NCBI RefSeq assembly: GCF_026262505.1
Contig: NC_067207.1
Coordinates: forward strand, 9,888,082 to 9,952,081
Direction: 5' to 3'
DNA length: 64,000 nt
DNA from: Trichomonas vaginalis G3
Taxonomy: Eukaryota > Parabasalia > Trichomonadida > Trichomonadidae
The position numbers were made by a program, and so were the translations under genes. Numbering within the stretch: position 1 is the stretch's first letter; every line of letters starts with the position of its first letter. Below the pieces are notes generated by a model. The model ran no database searches, was not told the origin of the DNA, and worked only from the letters and a program-made list of their open reading frames with translations. Positions 28,909 through 38,254 of the stretch are shown here, piece after piece.

Positions 28909-31257
28909 TTAAATCGAAATTTCCCAATTTTCATTGGCTGTGAGAGAAACTTCTTTTTCAACAGTTGTGTCTCTCTTGACTACAACAACTTTTGTGATGT
29001 TAACAACAGGAACAGTAGCATTCTTTGGAGAATCTTCGCATTCAGAACAAATAAGTTTGGAATTTTCGAATTTGAACTCTTTGTGGAGCCAAATTCCATT
29101 TTCAAACTGAGATGTTTCATAATCATCTATGTAAACATCACCTTTTGCAGAATCATTTTCATCCAAGTAAACGAATAATGTTGTTGGCTGTTGTATTGTC
29201 TTCTTTGTGCATTCAACAACATTGTTTATGATCAAAACAATCCTTCCACCTCTGAAAAATACAGGATTAGATTTGAAATCGTTTTCAACAACGACTTCTC
29301 CATTGGAACACTTGTTATTGATATCATACCACAAACCAGGAGGTAATTTAACTGTTCTCTGTTTATTGTTTTCATCATCCGTGATAGAAAAGAAAATAAA
29401 CGAGTCAATTAAAACTTCATAAGATCTGTCATGTTCGAAATCGAGTTCAGGGAAGTCAATGAAGAGTGGTCTCACTATTGGACATGAGTATTGATGAGCT
29501 CTCCAAGCAGCCGTGTACCAAAAGTGCAAAAACTTATATTTTCTTTCAACAATTTCTTTCAACAAATCTTTGTATTTGGAAAGATATGGTTCTCTGTTCT
29601 TTGCCGTGAAAATGCAGTGCTCCCTGAAGAAAGGATATGTCCAGCAGGCAACATTGAACCATTCAACAAGATGTTCATCATCAATTGAATGCGAAAAACC
29701 GCCAACATCAGCACCGATAAAAGTGACCCCACAAATATTTGCGTTAGCAATCATTGACAAAGATTTCATCATATGTGTTTTTGAAGAGCCATTATCACCT
29801 GTCCAAACGAACGCATATTTCTGTGTTCCGCTGAAGAAAGCTCTGGATAAGCTAAATGGTCTTTTTTCATCTCTCATTTTCAAACCGTTGAAAGTTGAGA
29901 AAGATTGGTATGTTGCGTAGGCGTTGTGAGTTTCTTTGTCTGTCCACTGTCCTGTTCTGCAGTCCTTTGGCAATGATTTGTTCATTATTCCGAAAGAACT
30001 CGGTTCGTTCATGTCGTTCCAGAAATAACCGTTTTCTTGTTGTTTGCAGCGTTCAGACCAAAACTCTCTTGCTTCTGGATTAAAGAAATCTACCCAGCAG
30101 CTGACACCTGGCCAACAAAGTCCGTGATAAATGGAGTTGTCACGTTTTTTGATCAATAAATTTTTTTCTTGACACTTTTTCAGTTCAGGTGAATCTCCTG
30201 AAGTTGGTAAATGGCAATCACAGAGTCTTACGAACTGTCTGGATTTAGAGAGGAGAAGGGACTCGAGATGGTCTGGATTTGGGAATGTTTTAGGGTTGTA
30301 ATGCCATGGAGATCTGTCTTTCAAGTGATCTAAATCGAGCCAGAAACAATCGAATGGAAAATTCTCTTTTTCTAAGTTCGAAATGACTTCTTCGCAAATG
30401 GCTTGTGTCTTGTATCCCCAACGGCATTGATGGTACCCTAATGACCATAGTGGTGGCATCATGGGATGGCCTGTAAGTTCACAATAATTTTGGATAATTT
30501 TCAATGGTTTACAAATAAAAATGAAACAATCTGCGAAACCGCCTTCAGAAAGGAATCTGGCAGATCTCGATTGATCTTTCGTAGAGAGGTTGACGTATGT
30601 CTCGGAACTGTTGGCCCAAAAGAATCCACATGAGAGTTCTGGGGAATGAGCAATTATGAAGGGAATATTTCCGTAAATTGATGCGATTTTCTTGTCATTG
30701 AAGCCGTATGCATCGACATTAGTCATCTGGTATGTGCCATCTGCAATATTATTCGGTGTAACTCTCTCTGCTAAACCTGAAATTCTGACGTTTGAGCCGT
30801 GGAACGAAATATCTGACCCAACAGTTGTTTCTTCGCCTGTAATGAATAATAATTGCTGCTCGTCGTTGATTGTCGACACTAATTTATCGGAATCGTAGAA
30901 TTCGAGTTTGAAAGGATTGTAATAAATAATGACTTTGTAAGAGTTTGATGTTAATTCGCATTTATCGTCGAAATTGTTATTTGTGATTTGTAATTTGGTA
31001 TTTAATACTTGTTGATTGATTAAAATATCAGATTTCGAAACATCAAATCGATTATATTGTTCTTCTTCACCTTCTAACTGAAACCGTACTCTGAAACATC
31101 CATTGATAAATGAATAAATCTCGACATTTAATTTTGAATCAACAAATTTAGCTTTAAATGAGTTTTCAGCAACTGAAGTTGATGCACTATCAATTGAAGA
31201 GACAGATTTTTCGCCAATTCGTTGATACCATTTCTTTCCAAACCATTTTGAAAACAT
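28909..31257 (-). CDS. Glycoside hydrolase family 31 alpha-glucosidase
   Basis: A 782-residue GH31 enzyme. The nucleophile motif is WNDMNEPS at residues 413-420 (Asp415); TGDN near 486-489 supplies the probable acid/base Asp; GADVGGF at 515-521 and the substrate-binding stretch PFDCFWLDLDHL near 301-312 complete the signature. It releases glucose from alpha-linked ends. Neither a signal peptide nor a membrane segment is visible at the start (MFSKWFGKKWYQRIGEK), so it may be cytosolic, for glycogen or maltose use, and not the ER glucosidase II that trims N-glycans; the latter remains possible. The frame is whole. Confidence 0.9.
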   Translation of the reverse strand: MFSKWFGKKWYQRIGEKSVSSIDSASTSVAENSFKAKFVDSKLNVEIYSFINGCFRVRFQLEGEEEQYNRFDVSKSDILINQQVLNTKLQITNNNFDDKCELTSNSYKVIIYYNPFKLEFYDSDKLVSTINDEQQLLFITGEETTVGSDISFHGSNVRISGLAERVTPNNIADGTYQMTNVDAYGFNDKKIASIYGNIPFIIAHSPELSCGFFWANSSETYVNLSTKDQSRSARFLSEGGFADCFIFICKPLKIIQNYCELTGHPMMPPLWSLGYHQCRWGYKTQAICEEVISNLEKENFPFDCFWLDLDHLKDRSPWHYNPKTFPNPDHLESLLLSKSRQFVRLCDCHLPTSGDSPELKKCQEKNLLIKKRDNSIYHGLCWPGVSCWVDFFNPEAREFWSERCKQQENGYFWNDMNEPSSFGIMNKSLPKDCRTGQWTDKETHNAYATYQSFSTFNGLKMRDEKRPFSLSRAFFSGTQKYAFVWTGDNGSSKTHMMKSLSMIANANICGVTFIGADVGGFSHSIDDEHLVEWFNVACWTYPFFREHCIFTAKNREPYLSKYKDLLKEIVERKYKFLHFWYTAAWRAHQYSCPIVRPLFIDFPELDFEHDRSYEVLIDSFIFFSITDDENNKQRTVKLPPGLWYDINNKCSNGEVVVENDFKSNPVFFRGGRIVLIINNVVECTKKTIQQPTTLFVYLDENDSAKGDVYIDDYETSQFENGIWLHKEFKFENSKLICSECEDSPKNATVPVVNITKVVVVKRDTTVEKEVSLTANENWEISI

Positions 31258-32122
31258 TGTAATTCAAAAAAAAAGTATCCGATTTTATCCGAAATAAAAT
31301 TGTTAGATCTGACACAATATAAGCCATAAAGCATATTTTTATTAAGTGATCTTTAATCATGCAAGCTTGCATCGCAGCATACAGTATTCTATAAAATGAT
31401 ATTGAAACCTTCATTATGGATTTTGACTTAATAACTGATTTGGTATATGTGGGTCCTCAGACGATGTATTTTAAGTCATATTATGTCAGCTAAGCGAAAA
31501 AAAATGTTCACTAATAATGTGATCGAGAGCATCTAAAAAACATCGACCCCTATTTTTTAGGAATAGACCCCTTACAATTTGTACGATAGTAGTTATGATC
31601 TAAATGCACAGTGCACTTTCATTTAGCATGTGTGTGCAAATTCATTTGTTTTGGATCTCAAAAAAATATTTGAAATTTAAAGATTTTCATAATACGATTT
31701 TAATGATCCCATATGAATATACATTGAATTTTAAACATCGAACTCCAGTAAAATTGATTAGTTATTAAAAATTGAATTCAAATTCAAATGAAAAACCAGA
31801 AAATTGGATAATTTTGTGTACACATACAAGAGAAACTTCTGATACAGCGATTCGCAATGATTATGTTCACTTGCGAAATTCGATCAATTTTACGAGAATT
31901 CATAGCAGAAAAAAATGAAATTTTGAAAGGATCACTAACAATAATTTGAGAACTTGGCAGGATATGAATGATATGCACATATGCTTAAATACTAATAATT
32001 TTATTTTTTGTTGATCAAAATATGATGGGTAAACAAATTTTTAAAAGTGACAATATATCGAAAAATTTGAGATCTATTGAATTTTGAATAAGAAAATAAA
32101 TCACATGTTTCTCTTCATTTTA
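31258..32122. other. Intergenic region, no gene seen
   Basis: About 860 bases between the divergent glucosidase and small-protein genes. Short reading frames occur but have no recognisable content. A+T-rich throughout. Confidence 0.55.
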
Positions 32123-32503
32123 ATGGCACAGTACCAGGACGAAGTTACTCTTCTTGCAAGACATGAAACAATTGCAGAGTTCGAAGGAATACAGCACATT
32201 CCATGCAGATTTAGGACTGCTGAATGCCCAGACCGCTGCAATCACGCTACAGATGTTGCTATTTTCAAAGTTCTTGAATACACAAAGTACGAAAAGCCAG
32301 GTGAATATGGTGATCCAAAGCAGGAAAAGATTTGCGTTGATATCAAGAAACAGATCTTCAACCAAGATCCAAAGATTCAAGAATTCTGCAAGAGCCATTT
32401 AGAGGTTGGCAAGAAATATCGCGTTTGCTACGATCATCTTTATGTTAAACAAAATGGCATGAACAGACCAGAACGTCCAACAACAGAAGTTACACCACTA
32501 TAA
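32123..32503 (+). CDS. Small Cys-containing conserved-looking protein (126 aa)
   Basis: From ATG at 32,123 the product reads MAQYQDEVTLLARHETIAEF and has eight Cys/His-type residues, among them FRTAECPDRCNHATD, in a hydrophilic, beta-type sequence. The codon use is G+C-richer than the surround, a sign of a well-expressed host gene. The start is chosen because CTTCATTTTA, a host initiator, stands immediately before it; the in-frame upstream ATG at 32,105 would place that initiator inside the gene. I do not recognise the family. A zinc or other metal role is possible from the Cys pattern but unproven. Confidence 0.65.
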   Translation: MAQYQDEVTLLARHETIAEFEGIQHIPCRFRTAECPDRCNHATDVAIFKVLEYTKYEKPGEYGDPKQEKICVDIKKQIFNQDPKIQEFCKSHLEVGKKYRVCYDHLYVKQNGMNRPERPTTEVTPL

Positions 32504-33687
32504 GTATTGTCTTCATGAATAAAGAAAATCTGTATACAAATTAAAATAAAATTTTTTTAATTACGATGCAATAAAACATTCCTAGTAAGGAATTTCTGCG
32601 GAATATTTGTTAATAGGTTAAATGTTATCATATCATGGGCTTTTTTCAATAGAAAAAAACTTGAGTTTCAATATTTTCTTGAATAACAATAATTTTATAA
32701 GTTTATTATTACACCTTAATTAAGCTCTGTAAATAATGAACAATTTAGGAATGCAAAATGATATATGGTTCTAATTGTCAATATTGAATTAATTATTTAT
32801 ATATTCAAGGCAAATTTCGATATTATACTTCTGTATTATTAAAAATAAAATTAATTTATCGTTTTTAAATCTAGAAATAACTTGAATGTAAATGGAAAAA
32901 TGAAATTAATTAAAATTTTTAACCTCATAATTCCAAAAAAAATATATTTTCCGAAAAATGACAAAAAATTCAATATGTTTAGTTTTGGCATTTGGAAAAT
33001 CATAAAAAATTTGGAAGATGAAACAAAGGCGTTTTAGTTTCTAGAGATACTTGCCAATGTTCTTTAGTCGAAAGGAAGTCGAAAATAAGACATTTACATC
33101 TTGATTATCCAAATTCGCTTAATAAGCATAGGTCACAGTCAAGGTCATCGCATGACTACAATCAGCAAGCCAATAAATATTATCACAAATGGCATTTTAA
33201 TCTGCCATTTAAATGACCGAAGGATTTTATGCAATTAAGGAATAATACAGTAACAATATATTCAAATCATGGTTTGAATGTCATGTTGAATAGTTTTACC
33301 TTATAATTGTTGAATTTTCTATTTCATAATGAACGGAAATCAATTAAAATAACAATGCCTGCTTATGTTATAATGCACATGCAAAATGACTCGAATATCA
33401 AATAAATTTCCTGCATTTTCATTACACATCATAATTTGAGTTGATTATCGGACTAATGTTGTTTGTTTAACTAGGTTTCTCATGAATCTATTAATGTTAC
33501 ATCATTAATCACTATCAATCTACAAATTATAGAAATATTCCAAAAAGAATATTTTCTCTCCCAAGATGATAATGAAATGAATTTGTTTCCACGGTCCTAC
33601 CTTCGAAATGATCACAGTTTCTGTTTAAATGATCAGAAATACATGGTTAAATCATGAAGAAATAAAAGAAGAAAAAAAAGAAAAAGA
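32504..33687. other. Intergenic region, no gene seen
   Basis: About 1.18 kb of A+T-rich sequence between the small protein gene and the tRNA gene. No coding or repeat structure was recognised. Confidence 0.55.
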
Positions 33688-33760
33688 GCCAGCGGCAGAA
33701 TTCGAACCCGCAACCCCAAGATTAAGAGTCTTATACTCTATGCGGTTGAGCTACACAGGC
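33688..33760 (-). tRNA. tRNA-Lys (CUU anticodon)
   Basis: On the minus strand the sequence runs GCCTGTGTAGCTCAACCGC through the anticodon loop CTCTTAA (anticodon CTT) to a T arm with GGGTTCGAATTC. The box A-like TAGCTCAACCG and box B GGTTCGAATTC are present, and CTTTTTC follows as a polymerase III stop. The acceptor stem has one T-T mismatch at the fourth pair, and the base after the stem is T. The CCA end is not encoded. No intron is seen. Confidence 0.85.
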
Positions 33761-33943
33761 TATTCGAAATTTAAATTTTTTATTACTATAAAATATAATT
33801 TTGACTTTTTCAATTAATTCTGAAATTTTGAATTGATTTTTTTCAAATTCTTTTACAACTCAAATATTTCACAAAAATTTTCTATCTAAATCTTTCATTT
33901 GTCTAGATTCCAATCTTTGACATAATGACATAATCCATTTTAC

Positions 33944-35376
33944 TAAGGGTTTCGTTTTGCGAAAAAAAACGTACAATACGCAATTTCGCTAAAAACATTT
34001 AGCTAGCAATTTCGATCTTTGACTCCACTGAGAGAGGGTCAAAGTTGCTATTTGTCACTTTTCCACAAGAATATAATGGGGAAAAAGTTATCATATAGTT
34101 GATCTCATTCACTGAGGTGAGAGATGCATGTAGTGTAATTTGATAAACAGTGGGATTGCTGCTCTAAGTCCTAGGTTCGAGACACATTGGCTTCATTTTT
34201 CTCTTTTTTATTGACGTAAACTATTCAATTTTTGTGTTCTCCATTCAAATTTCAGAATTTTTTTTGCAGATTTCACGCTACATTCGAAGTTACCTTTTGT
34301 AACAACCACCACTGCCTACGAAAGACGAAAGTGTGTCACGATTTCACCCGGAAATCCGACGGTTGTTTAAGAGTATGCACTTTTGTCACCTACTCTGACT
34401 CCACTCAAGACGTCACTTTTTTAATTTTGCGGTATCATATTTTTGGAAAATCTTTATGAATATTATATAAAAAGTCTCTTTAATATCTATATTTCATATT
34501 TTTATCGATTTTTAAAGTTTTTGCGAAAAGTATTCAATTATTTTTGCTATTTGGTCGGGTAAATGTCAGATTTGCGACATTTTCTGATATGATATTCAGA
34601 TTCTACGTTGATAATAATGCTTATAGAACCCTCTTGCTATTGTGTCAAAATTGCGAAACCGATAGCAAAAATATCTCGCAATATCAAAATTGAGATATTG
34701 AGTGAATTATGCATTATAGAGATTAAAAATCTGATTTGTGAAAACATCTCATCAGTTTCTAGCTAATTCAAAAATCTTTACTATCTTATTCGATTAAAAT
34801 GAAAAGGGAATAGTTTCATTATGCTTTAAATGACAGCCTTATAATATAATCATAGTTTTCGCTCAATATGCAGCATTTTTTTTTCGAAATCTATGGTCAA
34901 TGTCCTAAATACTGATTGATTTGCATTCATATCTCTTACATTTTCTATACCCACATCACTATTCATTGCTATTCCTATCTTTTTCATTTTTGTTTGTTTC
35001 TCATAATTTCTCAAAAAACACGATAACTTGATATTTGTAAATATCATACTTTATAACGTAAATAAGAACTTGACCTATTAAGAAAAGCAGTAATGAAAAG
35101 AAAATCTGAAATTCATAAAAATTACAAGTTTCTGATGACAATTAGCTTAATTAAACCAGGTACAAGATTATATAATTGTATTTTCTATCCAATTATCCAT
35201 ATAATATCTTATCCAGAAAAAATAACTTGATCAATACCAAATGATTTTTTAACTAGTAAATAAAGTATTTTCTTTACACACACATTGTATATCATAGTTT
35301 TTTTTTTTTGGTTTCGCAAAACATCCAAAAACAAATATGCTATAAAAGTGACAATTTTAGCAAAACGAAACCCTTA
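33944..35376. mobile_element. Non-autonomous DNA transposon with 17-bp TIRs and 7-bp target duplication
   Basis: TAAGGGTTTCGTTTTGC at 33,944-33,960 is exactly inverted at 35,360-35,376. Directly outside lie ATTTTAC (33,937-33,943) and ATTTTAC (35,377-35,383), a perfect target duplication. The 1,433 bp between have no transposase; they include a G+C-richer patch near 34,260-34,440, a tRNA-like relic and two copies of TGACTCCACT. The family is not certain: 7 bp is unusual for the common superfamilies. Confidence 0.8.
34124..34193 (+). other. tRNA-like relic
   Basis: GTAGTGTAATTTGATAAAC resembles a D arm with box A, and CCTAGGTTCGAGAC resembles a box B. The stems do not pair well, so it is not a working tRNA. 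It lies inside the transposon at 33,944-35,376 and may be captured or the trace of a tRNA-derived repeat. Confidence 0.35.
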
Positions 35377-35567
35377 ATTTTACACATTAAAATATTCGAT
35401 ATTTCATGTAATTAAGGAATAACTACAATAACATGCTCCTACATTTGATATATATTGATAGCACAAATGTTATTATGAAGGTAAACAAAAGAGACTTTTT
35501 TACACAATAATACCCTTCAGGTGAAGTATCTTTTGACTTGCAACGATAAATTTTGTATTTTTTTTTC

Positions 35568-36866
35568 ATGGTGCAAATATCGAAATTGTGCAATGAATTA
35601 AAGCGTGCCCATGTTATTACGGAATGTGGTACATTGCGTATCAATATTAATGATCGAATCATCAACACAAAGAAGTCTTCAGCGATTTGTTTTTCAGAAT
35701 TAATCAAAGAAAAATATTTTATTGATAAATCAATCACATCATTGAACGCACATCTAGATATTACATGCCAAGATTCGATTGATATACTTTCAAACTTTAT
35801 AGAAACAGGTAAACTTGAATTTGAAGCAGATGAGGCACATTATCATGACATATTCGAAATCGGCAAATATTTTGGAAATCAAATACTCATACAAGTATAT
35901 GCTAAACATGTTAAATCAGACAAATCTCTCACAAATGAAAACATTTTTAAGAAGTACGAAATTTCTGCATACGAAAACGATTCTACGACAATGAATGAAT
36001 GCATTGAGTACATCTCATCACATTTCTACAGTCTGAAAGATGATGATATCATTACAAATTTTGTGAAAAATGGATTTGAATTTTGTGAAAAAATTTTGAA
36101 GTCAAAAGAACTGAAAATAGAAAATGAAGACAAACTATGTTTGTTACTGTTAGATACTTGCAGAAGAGACAGTACATTATTTGATTTATTTAGCTATGTT
36201 AATTTACAATTTTGTTCTTCAGAAGTTTATGACTATATTTATAATTTTTCAGTTGAAAACTCTTATGAATCAAGTCTTTTAACTATTTATAATGAAACAT
36301 TGAAACATTATCATTCAAAATCAAGAAATAAATTTGAAATTTCAAATCAATCTATTACATCTTTCGAAAAACATTTGATTCGAAATCAATTTCAAATATC
36401 AAATCATAGTTTTAGTTTTGTTGATCCAAAAATTGTAGAAAAAGTTTCAAAAGAAATTAAAATGGAAATGACTGCTTCATCTCTTTATGGTGGAAATTTA
36501 TCCAATATAAATTCATATTCAGATAATGCTAATTTCTATACAAATAATGAACCTAATTCATGGGTAAAAGCTGATCTAAAGGGGTATAAATTAAAACCAA
36601 AATCATATATTCTACGATCATCATATGTTTTTTCTTCTGATTTATTGAGAAGATGGAAGCTAGAAGGTACCAAAGAAGATGGAACATCTATTGTATTAGA
36701 TAATCAATACTATGAATTTCAACAAAGAGAAATCAAAGAATTTCCACTTCAAACTAATGATTATTTTGTTGCTTTCAAAATAACACAAACAGGACAGAAT
36801 TCAAGTAATTGTGACTTTTTCCGTATTACTGTTTTTGACTTCAAAGGAGATTTAATAAAAATTTAA
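35568..36866 (+). CDS. BTB domain protein with discoidin-like (F5/8 type C) end
   Basis: A 432-residue protein. The first 110 residues form a BTB/POZ fold (ITECGTLRININDRIINTKK, ICFSELIKEKYF, then a DSIDILSNFIETGKLEF stretch), followed by a BACK-like helical region. The last 140 residues read as a discoidin-like sandwich (LYGGNLSNINSYSDN, SWVKADLKGYKLKP, RRWKLEGTKEDGTS, YFVAFKITQTGQNS). This layout is one of a large protein family in trichomonads. A role as adaptor for a cullin ligase is possible from BTB alone. ATG at 35,568 is preferred because a TTTTTTTTCATGG initiator surrounds it. Confidence 0.85.
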   Translation: MVQISKLCNELKRAHVITECGTLRININDRIINTKKSSAICFSELIKEKYFIDKSITSLNAHLDITCQDSIDILSNFIETGKLEFEADEAHYHDIFEIGKYFGNQILIQVYAKHVKSDKSLTNENIFKKYEISAYENDSTTMNECIEYISSHFYSLKDDDIITNFVKNGFEFCEKILKSKELKIENEDKLCLLLLDTCRRDSTLFDLFSYVNLQFCSSEVYDYIYNFSVENSYESSLLTIYNETLKHYHSKSRNKFEISNQSITSFEKHLIRNQFQISNHSFSFVDPKIVEKVSKEIKMEMTASSLYGGNLSNINSYSDNANFYTNNEPNSWVKADLKGYKLKPKSYILRSSYVFSSDLLRRWKLEGTKEDGTSIVLDNQYYEFQQREIKEFPLQTNDYFVAFKITQTGQNSSNCDFFRITVFDFKGDLIKI

Positions 36867-38254
36867 CCATTTTTTCATGCAATCATTAATAAGTATATCT
36901 TATACAACCTAAACCCACTTATGACATAGTATTTTCAATCTAATTCCGTAATTAAATTCAGTAATTATTTATTGGGAATAAATAAACAAGACTGTCATAG
37001 AGAATTCCATATTGGCAAAGATTCAAGAGCGGGTCGCCTTAATTTTTTATTATTTAAAATAATAAAGACTCTTATTTACAGACTAGACTTGTAATCATTG
37101 AGAAACATATTTCACACACTTTGTATGTATATTGAATTAATTCAGAAATACTGTCTCAAAATTTTTGAATTATCAACACAATAAATTGAATGACCGCTAG
37201 GTTCCATTCAATTAAAAGTAGTACCAAACAATATGTTATGCAAGATATTGCGAAATATTTTTGATAGCTTGTAAAAAAATAGAGAATAATATATTATTTG
37301 GACACTATATATAGTTACATGTAATATTGCCACTCAAAAATTCACGATTTCAATTTTTCTCGAAATCTAGCCTTGAAATGTATATTAATTTTACTAAATA
37401 TAAGCATTATATTATATGCTAATGGACTTTTTACCATCGTCCCTATTAAACATGTATATATAAATATTCCTCCAAAGTTCTTTCAATTACATTGAAAGGG
37501 AGGAAAAGTGAATATTTTAAAAACATCAAAATCATTAAAGAAATCATTGTTCTGATCTACTAATAAAAAAATCAATCTGTGTATTAGATTGAAAGATTTT
37601 ATACTTGCATGATATCATATTTCGTTTGATTTTCATGAATTAATTCCAACTAAATTTTGTTGAATCTCATGGCAACAATTTTTACTTTGTTTATAAAGTA
37701 TTTTTTTAGTAAATCAGAGATGATGATGTTGATAATAATAAATAAATTAAAATGTTCATTTACAACATTATTTCAAATAAAATAATACAATTAAAATACT
37801 TCTTCACGGATCAACTAAATAGGTGAACCTCTTTCCACCTTTCAAAAGCATACAATCAGTAAGTGTATATTAAAAATATGAATGTCGGAAAAGGCATCAA
37901 ATTATTAATTCTTGACTGTTTTGCAAAAACATTGCCAAATCACGGCATGCATTAGATCGAGAGATATAACGCTTACATACGCAACTTGCTTTGATGTGTG
38001 ATATCATCTTTCGTTTGATGTTCATAAGTGAAATCTCTTCTATATTTTGATTGATTACTTTGCAATTATTGAAGTATCTGATTTTACCATTTGATTTTGG
38101 AGTCAATTATTGCATATCTGTTATATATCGATAAAATAAGTTAATTTCATGGATGCAATAAAAATTACAATTTTATATATACATAAATAAATAAATAAAT
38201 TACAATTTTATATATATATAAATAAATAAATAAGATATATCAAATACATTATTT
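36867..38254. other. Intergenic region with faint duplicated segments
   Basis: About 1.39 kb. GATATCATATTTCGTTTGATTTTCAT near 37,610 is echoed near 38,000 by GATATCATCTTTCGTTTGATGTTCAT-like sequence, so remains of a duplicated gene may lie here, but no frame is convincing. At 38,165-38,233 a 35-base unit (TTACAATTTTATATATAC and an AAATA run) is repeated. Confidence 0.4.
38165..38233. repeat. 35-bp A+T-rich tandem duplication
   Basis: Two copies of a unit TTACAATTTTATATATA followed by AAATA repeats. A simple-sequence expansion just beyond the end of the ankyrin gene. Confidence 0.7.

Noticed and set aside
29207-30898. Several plus-strand frames across the alpha-glucosidase gene
   Set aside because: They are shadows of the minus-strand GH31 gene, which has all family motifs.
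34232-34459. A Cys/Phe-rich 75-codon frame inside the non-autonomous transposon
   Set aside because: No domain, and the codon pattern is that of random sequence; the patch is more likely noncoding.
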